Assembly (NCBI GenBank): GCA_018907035.1
Contig: JACCIC010000280.1
Span: 1 to 64,000 of the forward strand
DNA from: Sycobia sp. Sy_11
Lineage: Eukaryota > Arthropoda > Insecta > Hymenoptera > Epichrysomallidae
Reading direction: 5' to 3'
Length of the DNA: 64,000 nt
The position numbers and the translations under genes are program-made. The notes under the pieces were generated by a model. The model was given only the letters and a program-made list of their open reading frames with translations, was not told the DNA's origin and searched no databases. This document shows, piece after piece, positions 8,518 through 18,150 of the stretch. How positions within the stretch are numbered: the stretch's first letter is position 1; each line of letters begins with the position of its first letter.

Positions 8518-9993
8518 ATGTCTGAACAGCGTGTCACTAGAAGTCGGGCAGATAAGAATAAATTCTGCCTAGACTATATCGACAACGGCGACCCTTTTTC
8601 GCCAACTAAAGAGATCCCGAGGGATGTAGAAACAAAACCTCCACCGCGAGCGTTACAAGGAACGATCTATCTTTTGGAAGACTCTGTCCTAGAACTAACC
8701 GCGCAATCGGAAAAATCGGCTGACAATAAGCAAAAGGAGGAATCTAAAAACCCCAATATACATATCTCAGACAATAACCGAGTTCACGTAACAATGCCTA
8801 CGCAATCAGTCCCACTGAAGGACGTGCTTAAGGTGGTGCCTGTATTTGACGGGCGTAACATCACCCTGAGCGAGTTCTTCGAAGGCTGCGATGAAGCATT
8901 AGAAATCATAGACGCGACCAATGAACCAAGTTTTGTGAGGTTGTTACGGGCACGCGTGACAGGGGAAGCAAGGCAAGCGATTCGCGGACAGACATTCAAC
9001 ACTGTCGCAGCTTTAAAGGATTATCTGGAGACCATATACGCGCCTCCTCGAACCGTTCAGCAATTAATCGGCGAATTGGGAACGGAGTTCCAACGAGATA
9101 ACGAAAATGTAATATCTTTTGCAAACCGCGTTAAAGATTTAGGCCGTCGACTCTTAGAGGCAGAGAGAGCCCATGTAGGCTCTGTAACGGAAACGATGCG
9201 ACGGGAAGCCGAAGCTACGTTGATCACTTGCTTTCGCAAAGGATTAAAGAAAGAAATAGATAGGAGTATCGGTGCAGCGGCCACCGATCTCAACGCTGTT
9301 ATAAATAAAGCGATACAAGAAGAAAGAGATCTCGACGAGCGTACATTGCTAAGAGATCTGAGCCGTAAGCTTACCATTCGAGGTAAGGAAGATAAGAAAA
9401 AGGCATATGTCTGCCAATTAGATCAACCTCCTACTGAGCAACGAAAGGTAACATGCGAGCGTTGCGGGCGATTCGGACATCAAGCTCGCAATTGTCCAAC
9501 ACACGGAGCAAATAAGTCGCTCACGACTATATGCCAGCTGTGTGATGCAGCGGGACACGTAGCTATCGCCTGCCCCAACCGCGTCACGTGCCAAATATGC
9601 AATTTAAGAGGCCATACAGCCAAAAACTGTAGGCCTCCTGAGAGATGTTTTCGGTGTAACGAGCCCGGACATAGAGCGGGATCGTGCCCACTGAATGCCA
9701 GAACAGGAGCTCATCAGCAAAATAATACCCCTTACCGGGCGATTTGCAGGAAATGCAATCGACCTGGACACATAACCTCGTCCTGCCCCTCCTCGCAAAG
9801 CTGCGCCTACTGCAAAAATAGGGGGCACCATATAAACGAATGCAGGAAACGTATGTATAATGAGAAAATGCGAACGGGAAACTTGAACGGTGCCTCCATG
9901 CCCAGAGCGCAGCCAATGGCACCGCTCGATACTATGCGCTCTACCAATGTTGCAAGGATGGAGGAGGAAGCATCCGAGTTGCAACCACTGTAA
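8518..9993 (+). CDS. gag: Gypsy1 Gag with six CCHC zinc knuckles (491 aa)
   Basis: Structural polyprotein expected to form the cytoplasmic capsid-like particle and package element RNA. The ATG at 8518 starts a clean frame to TAA 9991-9993. Residues about 95-290 are the capsid-like helical region (it begins VPVFDGRNITLSEFFEGC and is followed by Arg/Glu-rich helices). Residues about 312-445 hold six consecutive CX2CX4HX4C knuckles (CERCGRFGHQARNC to CAYCKNRGHHINEC). Most Gypsy Gags have one or two; six resembles cellular CNBP-type proteins. The C-terminal 50 residues are the region of overlap with the pol frame and contain the frameshift signal. No stops or frame breaks. Confidence 0.92.
   Translation: MSEQRVTRSRADKNKFCLDYIDNGDPFSPTKEIPRDVETKPPPRALQGTIYLLEDSVLELTAQSEKSADNKQKEESKNPNIHISDNNRVHVTMPTQSVPLKDVLKVVPVFDGRNITLSEFFEGCDEALEIIDATNEPSFVRLLRARVTGEARQAIRGQTFNTVAALKDYLETIYAPPRTVQQLIGELGTEFQRDNENVISFANRVKDLGRRLLEAERAHVGSVTETMRREAEATLITCFRKGLKKEIDRSIGAAATDLNAVINKAIQEERDLDERTLLRDLSRKLTIRGKEDKKKAYVCQLDQPPTEQRKVTCERCGRFGHQARNCPTHGANKSLTTICQLCDAAGHVAIACPNRVTCQICNLRGHTAKNCRPPERCFRCNEPGHRAGSCPLNARTGAHQQNNTPYRAICRKCNRPGHITSSCPSSQSCAYCKNRGHHINECRKRMYNEKMRTGNLNGASMPRAQPMAPLDTMRSTNVARMEEEASELQPL
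9876..9942 (+). promoter_or_regulatory. Gypsy1 -1 ribosomal frameshift signal (heptamer plus pseudoknot)
   Basis: GGGAAAC at 9876-9882 is phased G GGA AAC in the gag frame. After a 5-nt spacer, CGGTGCC (9888-9894) pairs with GGCACCG (9918-9924). Loop bases AGAGCGC (9904-9910) pair perfectly with GCGCTCT (9936-9942), giving an H-type pseudoknot with two 7-bp stems. The pol frame is -1 to gag and open only from 9864, so the site lies where it must. Confidence 0.85.
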
Positions 9994-10001
9994 GGGCAGA
10001 A

Positions 10002-12647
10002 GTGCTACCCCATGTCATCTTAAAATTCGGAATTGAGAAGATCACATTTTTAATCGACTCAGGTTCACATGGGAACATTATTAAGCAAGGAAAACTGCCA
10101 GACGGTATAGCTATCGACACGACCGCGGTTACGAGATTAAAAGGAATAACGGATAATGTGATCAAATCTCTAGGTACCGCTGTAATTAAAGGTTTCAGTA
10201 AGTCGTTAAGCTTCCACGTCGTAGAGGAAAATTTTAAACTTCCGTATGATGGCATATTGGGGATGAACTTCCTCGTCCAACTTGAGGCAATAGCAGATTT
10301 CGAAAGAAATGTGTTAAAGATCAGAGATCACGAACTTACGTTAGGCTTTGAGAACGATCCGGGGCGGAACAACTCGAAAATACTCAATACTAATTTTTCC
10401 GGAAACCACAATAAGTTCTTATTTTTAGACTGGAACGGAGTATTAATTTTGATCGACACCGGATGCGAAGCGAGCATCATTAAGGCGAAAGTACTACCGT
10501 CAATAAACAACATTGACACAACCCACGAGACCTATCTAAAGGGAATTGACGGGTTATTGATGCCTACGCTCGGCGTCGCCCCGCTTAATATATTAGGTAT
10601 AGAATCAAACGTAACTGTATTACCAAACAACAGCGCTATACCATATGATGCAATTTTAGGAACCGACTTTTTACGCAAGGCTAAAGCTGTTATTGATTTC
10701 GGAGAAATGATACTTACGATTAAAAATGAAAAGGCCAAATTAGATTTCCTGTGCGACGAGGATGTATTAACGTATTATAACAGGGAACCCGAATCAGGAG
10801 CACCATGTGATACGGAATTTGAAAATTTGAAATCTCTAATGCGGTTTGATAATACTAATTTTCAAGAGTTTGATTGGAGTAACGGAGACTACAATAATCT
10901 TTTTTTAGCGTCCGAACTATGCGAGGACCTATCCAAATACTCTGACCGTCTAAATAATTTAATAAATCTCACTCAAATTGATAAGTTAGAGGAAAAAGAA
11001 TACGAAGAAGCGGCGAAATTGTTGAGAAATAACTCGGACCGGTTTTATCTCGAGGGTGACGAGCTTACTACAACTAACGTAGTGGCTCATAAGATCCCCA
11101 CAACCGACGATACTCCAGTGAGTACGCGTCAATACAGATTGCCGCATGCTCTGAAAGATGAAGTGAACCGACAAGTGAACGAATTACTGCAGAAAGGCGT
11201 AATCAGGCACTCTAGAAGTAGCTATTCATCAGCGCTTTGGGTCGTACCGAAAAAACAGTCGGCTGATAATAAACCACGCTGGCGTGTCGTAGTAGATTTC
11301 CGTCCTCTTAACGAGAAAACGGTAGCAATGGCTTACCCGCTTCCCAATATTGTCGAAATACTCGATACTGTTGGTGCTGCTAAATACTACACCGTCATGG
11401 ATTGTGTCTCTGGATTCCATCAAATACCGATGAGTCCCGAGGACATGCATAAAACTGCTTTTTCTACTCCCGACGGGCATTTTGAGTTCGTGCGAATGCC
11501 CTTTGGTTTAAAGAATGCAGGCGTGGAATATCAGCGCGCGATGAACTTTACGCTCGAGGGCCTTATTGGCAAGGGCGTGTTCGTCTATATGGACGACATA
11601 GTAATCTATGCCAAGTCTTTAAAGGAACACGAAATATTGTTCAATGAAGTCATGGAAAGATTACGCAAGGCAAACTGGAAGCTTGAACCGGGAAAATGCA
11701 AAATTCTACAACGAAAAGTAGCATACTTAGGACACGTTCTTAGTGAGAATGGGCTGGCACCCGATCCAAAGAATCTAGAAGCGGTAGAACGATTTCCGCG
11801 TCCTAAACATATAAAGAACATTCGACAATTTTTAGGCCTAGCTGGTTACTATCGTAGGTTTATTAAGGATTTCGCAAAAATTTCTAAACCGCTTACGAAA
11901 CTCTTGCAAAGCAACGAACCATTTGTCTGGGGAGAGAACGCAGAAAATGCGTTTCTACACCTAAAAAAGGCTTTATGCACAGCGCCTGTACTGCGATTTC
12001 CCGATATGGATCAGCCATTTATAATCACAACGGACGCGTCGGGTTATGCTATTGGCGGCATCCTATCACAAGGGAAACTCGGTAGAGATCAACCGATCGC
12101 CTATACGTCACGCGTTTTACGCGGACCCGAGTTACGCTACGAGGTATATGAGAAGGAAGCACTAGCTATGCTTCATTCGGTGCAGACTTTTAGGCCGTAC
12201 GTATTTGGACGTACGTTCACCCTTGTGACTGACCACCAGCCGCTCGTGTGGTTCAAAACAGCAGATTTGAATACACGAGTAATAAAATGGAGGTTCAAGC
12301 TATCAGAGTACGACTATAAGGTTGTTTACAATCCGGGGAAGACAAATGTGCACGCCGATGCATTGTCTCGTAACCCTGTCGAAAATGTAAACGCAGTCAC
12401 TCGTGCGCAAAAGAAAAGGCTTCTTAATCTCGATAGACCATTTACAAATCCTGAAATTCCAGGTTCCCCCTTAACTGAACGTCATAGGTCCGAAGAGAAG
12501 AAGAAGAATCTCGAGAAGAGAACGGCTATATTAAGAAACCACATATTTCTAAGTTTTCAAAGAGAGTCCAAGATTTTTCAAAGTTCGATAAGGAGAAAGC
12601 AAGTCATGCTAATTTTTCTAAGTTGGGAGCAGATACCGCTAATTTGA
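10002..12647 (+). CDS. pol: Gypsy1 Pol, first part: two proteases, RT, RNase H (881 codons)
   Basis: Read in the -1 frame after the shift at 9876-9882; the frame is open from 9864 and needs no own start (10002 is a GTG). Residues counted from 10002. Retropepsin 1: catalytic LIDSG near 17-21, ILG at 85-87. Retropepsin 2: LIDTG at 150-154, ILG at 218-220. Both share IDTT and LKGI blocks, so they are a tandem duplication. Reverse transcriptase about 375-600 with RWRVVVDFRPLN and YMDD at 529-532. RNase H about 670-790 with TDAS (Asp678), YEKEA, TDH (Asp744) and HADALSR (Asp786). The last 35-40 codons look out of frame. The integrase continues in another frame after a probable single-base indel in the purine run near 12491-12508. 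Confidence 0.92.
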   Translation: MLPHVILKFGIEKITFLIDSGSHGNIIKQGKLPDGIAIDTTAVTRLKGITDNVIKSLGTAVIKGFSKSLSFHVVEENFKLPYDGILGMNFLVQLEAIADFERNVLKIRDHELTLGFENDPGRNNSKILNTNFSGNHNKFLFLDWNGVLILIDTGCEASIIKAKVLPSINNIDTTHETYLKGIDGLLMPTLGVAPLNILGIESNVTVLPNNSAIPYDAILGTDFLRKAKAVIDFGEMILTIKNEKAKLDFLCDEDVLTYYNREPESGAPCDTEFENLKSLMRFDNTNFQEFDWSNGDYNNLFLASELCEDLSKYSDRLNNLINLTQIDKLEEKEYEEAAKLLRNNSDRFYLEGDELTTTNVVAHKIPTTDDTPVSTRQYRLPHALKDEVNRQVNELLQKGVIRHSRSSYSSALWVVPKKQSADNKPRWRVVVDFRPLNEKTVAMAYPLPNIVEILDTVGAAKYYTVMDCVSGFHQIPMSPEDMHKTAFSTPDGHFEFVRMPFGLKNAGVEYQRAMNFTLEGLIGKGVFVYMDDIVIYAKSLKEHEILFNEVMERLRKANWKLEPGKCKILQRKVAYLGHVLSENGLAPDPKNLEAVERFPRPKHIKNIRQFLGLAGYYRRFIKDFAKISKPLTKLLQSNEPFVWGENAENAFLHLKKALCTAPVLRFPDMDQPFIITTDASGYAIGGILSQGKLGRDQPIAYTSRVLRGPELRYEVYEKEALAMLHSVQTFRPYVFGRTFTLVTDHQPLVWFKTADLNTRVIKWRFKLSEYDYKVVYNPGKTNVHADALSRNPVENVNAVTRAQKKRLLNLDRPFTNPEIPGSPLTERHRSEEKKKNLEKRTAILRNHIFLSFQRESKIFQSSIRRKQVMLIFLSWEQIPLI

Positions 12648-14893
12648 AAGAAAAAATTTTAAGAAAAAACAGAAGGAAGCGAAGAAGATCGAAAGTCCAG
12701 AATATAAAAATAAATAATAACGATAAGATGAAGAAAGGTACAGAAGAAGCAATCGAAAACCGTCCGCAACGACGTAAAACTACGAACCAAACCCAGAAAT
12801 ACAGACCGGAAGCGCAAGGGACTAATAGAGTGACTGCTGCGGTTGACACTTCCATTTTTAAACAGGGGGAAAGAGAAACCCCAGATCCGCATCAGATAGG
12901 AACTAATAACCTTCGAACGCTTCGTAAACGCCAAGGACGATCAATTAAAGAAGCTCGAGATGATGAAAAGCCGAGCAATGTTATGGAGGACAAATCGCGC
13001 AAATTGACGAAAAAGCAAAAGAATAAAAAACTTACTAAGTTGTGTAAATCGAAAATTAATAAGCCAACATTCGTCCGAAAGAGCAAAGCAACAGATATTT
13101 TACAGAAAGGTAGTGAGTCTACAAATGAATCAGACAATGAGTCATCCTACTCCCCGCAGCACAAATCGAAAATGATAAATAGAAAACCTAAGGGCAAACC
13201 TACCTTACCATCCGAAAGTAATACGGATCAAAGCAGTAGCGACCTAGATACCTCTAGTAGCGAAAGTTCGGTAATGGAACAAAGTAATTGTTCTAATTGT
13301 GGCAACGAAATTAAAGGTGACGATGCCAAAAATAGCAAATCTGACGTTGAACGAAAGAGTTTAAGAGAGAGCAAAAATAAAATTGTGGAAACGAAGGAAG
13401 CGATTCAATTTCGCAATGATCATATCCTATATTTTATCAATAGCAAAGGCGAACCTTGCGACCTAGCAGCACGGAAGCTTGCTGAGGTGAATAAAATTCC
13501 GGAACGTCAATACGTAGAAGAAGTTAAGATAAGCCCATACAGACGAAGCAATCGTAAGTTCCTAATTGCTATGAGTATTAAGGGTGACCAACCCGAATCA
13601 TTGTCAAAAATAAAAGAGAACATGCAGAATGCATGTAAAGAGTTAAAAACATTTAGCCTCGATAAAAGTATCGACGAATTCAGTATTGCTCACTCGCCAG
13701 ACATTCAAGGATTAGAATGGCGCGAAGTCATGAGTATTTTTCAAAATGAATTTAAGGACACCAATATAAAGATAATAATTTGTAAAGGCACATTAAAATT
13801 TGTCCCGCCTGATCGTCGAGATGAAATTTTCTATGAATACCATAACTCGCCGATTGGCGGCCACCGAGGTGTTTCTAAAACATACAATCGTATCAGGCAA
13901 GAGTACTACTGGGATAACTTAAAGGCAGATGTGCAAAGACGCATTCAGCAATGTATAGATTGTCAACTAAAGAAACTCGTGCGGGTAAAGACAAGACAAC
14001 CCATGGTTATTACGGACACACCGGGTACTACATTCGAGAAAATGGCGCTCGATATAGTGGGCCCATTATCAAGAACGAGACTCGGAAATGAGTATATCCT
14101 AACAATGCAAGATCAGTTATCAAAATATGGCATAGCCGTCCCGCTGCCAAACGCTTTGGCATCCACAATTTCCGATGCATTCATAAAGAAATGCATCTGT
14201 ATCTTTGGTGCTCCGAAAGTGATACTTACCGATCAAGGCAGAAATTTTCTGAGTAGTTTAATGCAGAGAGTAGCAAAGAGATTTAGAATAAAGAAAGTCA
14301 GAACAACTGCATTCCACCCCCAGTCTAATGGGTCCCTAGAACGGTCTCATCACGCGTTAGGAGAATTTCTCAAACAATATACGGAAAAAGATTCGGAATG
14401 GGATGAATGGGTGGAAATAGCGATGCTCAATTACAACACGTGTGTACAGGAAAGTACCAAGCATACGCCGTTTGAAGTAGTATTTGGTAAACTAGCTAGA
14501 CTTCCCTCAAACGACCCACTTCGCGAAGCCGATTTGGTTCCAACCTATCAAGGTTATGTCAAGGAATTAGTCGTTCGACTAACAGGAATAAAAAAATTAG
14601 TTTACGATAACATTATCAAATCGAAAGAAAAATCGAAAGAACGGTATGACCGTCACATTAAAGAGGTAAAATTTAGAGTAGGCGACTATGTGTTTTTACT
14701 AAGCGGTCCGAAACCTGCGAAATTATCAAATCAATATTCCGGTCCGTTCCGTATATTAGAGATCATCGGCAAAAACAATATAAAAATACAATATAAAAAG
14801 GGCGGAAAAATTGTTCACGCGAATAGATTGCGAATATCGTATATTAATAACGACGCAAGAAACGTTGAAACTAAAATTAATAATAATCCGTAA
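12623..14893 (+). CDS. pol: Gypsy1 Pol, second part: linker and integrase (756 codons)
   Basis: The frame is open from 12488, overlaps the first pol frame by 160 nt and is -1 to it. Residues counted from a TTG at 12623. About 400 residues of very basic, Ser-rich linker precede the integrase, far longer than usual. The zinc domain has H407, H414, C444, C447. The core has D477 (MALDIVGPL), D537 (LTDQGRNF) and E573, that is D,D35E. The C-terminal GPF module is at 707-709 (YSGPFRILEI). Strand transfer of element cDNA into nuclear DNA is the expected role. No canonical slippery heptamer is in phase in the overlap, so I read the frame change as a mutation rather than programmed. No envelope gene follows. 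Confidence 0.9.
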   Translation: MGADTANLKEKILRKNRRKRRRSKVQNIKINNNDKMKKGTEEAIENRPQRRKTTNQTQKYRPEAQGTNRVTAAVDTSIFKQGERETPDPHQIGTNNLRTLRKRQGRSIKEARDDEKPSNVMEDKSRKLTKKQKNKKLTKLCKSKINKPTFVRKSKATDILQKGSESTNESDNESSYSPQHKSKMINRKPKGKPTLPSESNTDQSSSDLDTSSSESSVMEQSNCSNCGNEIKGDDAKNSKSDVERKSLRESKNKIVETKEAIQFRNDHILYFINSKGEPCDLAARKLAEVNKIPERQYVEEVKISPYRRSNRKFLIAMSIKGDQPESLSKIKENMQNACKELKTFSLDKSIDEFSIAHSPDIQGLEWREVMSIFQNEFKDTNIKIIICKGTLKFVPPDRRDEIFYEYHNSPIGGHRGVSKTYNRIRQEYYWDNLKADVQRRIQQCIDCQLKKLVRVKTRQPMVITDTPGTTFEKMALDIVGPLSRTRLGNEYILTMQDQLSKYGIAVPLPNALASTISDAFIKKCICIFGAPKVILTDQGRNFLSSLMQRVAKRFRIKKVRTTAFHPQSNGSLERSHHALGEFLKQYTEKDSEWDEWVEIAMLNYNTCVQESTKHTPFEVVFGKLARLPSNDPLREADLVPTYQGYVKELVVRLTGIKKLVYDNIIKSKEKSKERYDRHIKEVKFRVGDYVFLLSGPKPAKLSNQYSGPFRILEIIGKNNIKIQYKKGGKIVHANRLRISYINNDARNVETKINNNP

Positions 14894-15429
14894 ACATAAG
14901 CATAACTGGCAGTCTCAATTAAAGAATATATGGATGTACGAAGTACGTATCTACGTGCGAATATATGCATATATTCAAAATAAAAAAAAACAAAACACAA
15001 AAAAATCGTAAATATATATAAAAATAAAAAAAAAAAAAAACCTTCTTTTTGATACGAACCTAAAGCGTCAAAATTACTACTGCGATAACGAATGTAAAGC
15101 GTATTAAGATAGTTTAAGATGTTTGTACTAAGTTGCATACTAATGTGAAATTAATTAAATATATCTATTTGGAGATACACCGTAACCACATTCGCGATCG
15201 ATATTTGTAACCTTAACATTGTAAGTAGAATTAATAGCGCCTAACTAGAAGAAAGAAGAGCCAGAGTTCAGTCAGCCAGTACGTGAAAATTACTCATGCT
15301 TGTCACCGTCGAACGAATAACAAACCAAACTACCAAGAAGAGTCCAACACTATATCAATGGTTACAACAACTCAGCGTGATGGTTGTTTGGATCTTTTCA
15401 AGCCCCAACCAACCATTTAAGGTTGCGGG
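14894..15429 (+). other. Gypsy1 3' untranslated region
   Basis: About 540 nt between the integrase stop and the 3' LTR. It has A-rich runs at 15023-15041 and a purine-rich stretch near 15249-15266, but the bases directly before the LTR (AGGTTGCGGG) are a poor polypurine tract. No gene. Confidence 0.65.
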
Positions 15430-15463
15430 TGTTGCGTCCAGCAACGACGTCGGATATAGATAT

Positions 15464-15501
<38 letters not shown>

Positions 15502-15708
15502 GAATACACACATATAAATAGATGTACGCATTTACGTATCTACGTATATACGGGTGTGTGTGTAAATATCTACACAAATGGTCATCCCCTGTAGTTTCTC
15601 GCGCCGGGAATGTGCGCGGAGTTTGAGCGAGGAGGAGAGTGAAATAAAAATTGAAAGAAAGAAGAGAAGGGACGAGCGTCTGGCAACGTCGCGATTGCTC
15701 TGCCTACG

Positions 15709-15746
<38 letters not shown>

Positions 15747-17562
15747 GCGTATAAGATACGGAAAAAGAATATTTTAAAATTTTTCTGTGCCTGAAATCGG
15801 AAAAGTGCACACAGCGTCGAGTGACGAACTGCGCACGCCCTCCCCCCCGCAATAAAAGCCAGATGCGGCCCAAACGAGGCTGCCTGGCTGCGGGCCCGCC
15901 GTAATGCGGCGTGGGCTGAAATGCTTTCTCTCCTCCCCCCCTCGCCGATCGTACTTCCCCCCGCGGAAACTCGGGACGAGTGGAAGGCGCGCCAATGCGA
16001 CTTTTATGACCCCCTCCCCCTTTGTATACACTAAGGAATTTTGGGGCGAAACACCAGCGAGAACGACACTACGAAGAAAACTACGAATTTTAAAAGCATT
16101 TTATATAATGAATTAATATTTGAAAATATAATACCTGCTTCGAAGTCTTTTTCTAATTTTAAATAATTATAATTATTATCGCGAGAATTTACTTTTTGCG
16201 AACCGTAATTATTATTATAACATTAATTATTATTATAGCTTTTAATTATTATTAACAAAGTTAGTTATTATCTTGAGCGTTATCTTATTTTTAATCATTA
16301 TTATAGTAAGGTTGATTATTATTATCAGTATTTATCTTATTATTTTAATTATTATTATTGTTATTACGTTAATTACTACTTTGCGAACCACAGTTATTAT
16401 TATAGTTTTTAATTATTATTATTATTATCAACAAAATTAATTATTGTCTTAAGCGTTATCTTATTTTAATCATTATTATAGTAAGGTTGATTATTATTAT
16501 CAGTGTTTATCTTATTAATTTAATTATTATTATTGTTACTACATTAATTACTATTAATCGTGCTTATCTTATTTGTAAATCATTCTTTTGATCATTATTA
16601 TTAAGATTTTTACCATTACTATCAGTAGTTATTATTACGATTATTATTTTTAGTATTAATATTCAGGCTTTTAACGCGTATTCACCACTATAAAATGTAA
16701 TAGTTCATAAGAGTATATTATTTTATATTAGCATTATAGGTAATCAATAATTATTATTTTAATAATCATAATTTTTTCAAATATTAAATAAGTTAGTTAT
16801 AATTCACGACGACGCCTAGGTTCGCTCCACGTATTTATACGAAAAGTCTTTGTCGAGCAAAAGAGAAAGTAACAATCATAATAATATTTGTACGAGATGA
16901 AGGGAAGTATAATATTCCTATAATAAAAAAACGTCCCTTCATCTCTCCCACCACCATGTATTTTCTCAGCGGAGAAAATTTCGGCGGCGTCGCGCCCCGA
17001 CTATAAATACGGGCCCGCTGGACCGCGAAAAGCAGACTGCCGGTCGCGTTTGCGTAGAGTAGAGCTTATTTCTTGCATATTCGTAGTACTGTATAAAATT
17101 TTAAATAAAAGTAAGCAATCTATATATATATTTTTCAAATTCTTTTACCTTTTATTCCGCGATACGCGCGCTTATTTTTAGGGCGGGAGACACGAGTCTG
17201 GGAGACAGAAAGCTGTCGCTGGACCCGTAGACTCCGCTAAAGATAAGCGCGACGACCCGAGGTAATAGCGGGAGGCCGAACGCGTGCCGCTGCTACCCTT
17301 GGGGGATATTGGAGCCGTCGCCGCTCCAAGTCCGACACGTTGGGGTGAGAGCCGCCCGGGAGTGGCCTCAACCAGCGTCGAAACAGCACCGCGTCGCGCC
17401 GCGCCCTCGCGAAATAAGTGTATTCGCGATCTGCCCCGCGTGTCCCCGGCTTCAACACGCGAAAGCGTTGGCCGAAAAACAAGGGGGCATTTGCCGGTAA
17501 ATAACGGCTTAGAATCGCCGTTAAGATTACCCGGGTGGCACCAACTTCGGTTGGACGTCACA
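15430..17562 (+). repeat. Gypsy1 3' LTR (2133 bp)
   Basis: Direct repeat of 3293-5449 with the same TATA box (17002-17009), AATAAA (17104-17109) and hairpin. It ends CACA at 17562; 17563 onward no longer matches the element. Confidence 0.93.
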
Positions 17563-18148
17563 CAGTTTAGGGCCTAAAGAGGGACTGAAGCGTGAAACAC
17601 AGGAATAAAACGATTAGGTAAATTCAGGTGTTACAGACAGTCAGCTTGTACTTTGTTATCTTAGTATATTGATTATTTTTATTTTTAATTTATGTTTATC
17701 TTAGATTCTAAAAAGGTGATAATAGATAACCATTGTCTATTTATCTGAGTGTCATCATATAATTATAATTAGATTATTTTAAATTGTTGGTATAAAAGTT
17801 TAAAAACTAAAAATTTCTATGCTTTAAAGAATAAGTAACCTTAACGACGGATGTTGAAACGCTGTTGTATCAAATTTTTACAGTTGTACCTAATAACTTT
17901 TTCAATTATCAAGCTCGAGAAAAAGAATTAGAACAACTGAACCACTCTCTTTATATTTATATCTCTCCGGATTCATCGAAGTTTAGTTGAACCAACCCTA
18001 GTTCGATAAACGTAGTACTTTGTATTAGCGCAGCACTGAATTTATACTTTACATCATTAACAATAAATGTATTAAAGTAGGAACGTCCATGAACGTATGT
18101 GAATGTCAGACGCATCCATGTGATTTCATATGGAAAAATATGATTTAA
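17563..18148. other. AT-rich spacer
   Basis: No gene or repeat recognised. The minus-strand frame at 17957-18220 runs into the mariner end and is not supported. Confidence 0.5.
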
Positions 18149-18150
18149 TA

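Larger units (their letters stand above)
3293..17562 (+). mobile_element. Gypsy1: Ty3/Gypsy LTR retrotransposon, 14.3 kb
   Basis: Two long direct repeats (3293-5449 and 15430-17562) start TGTTG and end CACA. They flank, in order, a tRNA-Pro type PBS, a 3-kb leader with accessory open frames, gag with six CCHC knuckles, a protease-RT-RNase H frame and an integrase frame. The PR-RT-RH-IN order places it in Ty3/Gypsy; the clade is not assigned. The LTRs are nearly identical over most of their length but differ more in the first 250-300 bp. The flanks show no matching 4-6 bp target duplication (ATTGT before, CAGTT after), and no clear polypurine tract precedes the 3' LTR. No envelope frame follows the integrase. 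The pol frame is broken near 12490-12540. Confidence 0.93.

Noticed and set aside
12488..12647. A second programmed frameshift between RNase H and integrase
   Set aside because: No X XXY YYZ heptamer is in phase in the overlap; a mutation in the purine-rich repeat is simpler.
14894..15429. An envelope gene after Gypsy1 integrase
   Set aside because: No open frame with signal peptide, glycosylation sites or membrane anchor; the region is short and AT-rich.
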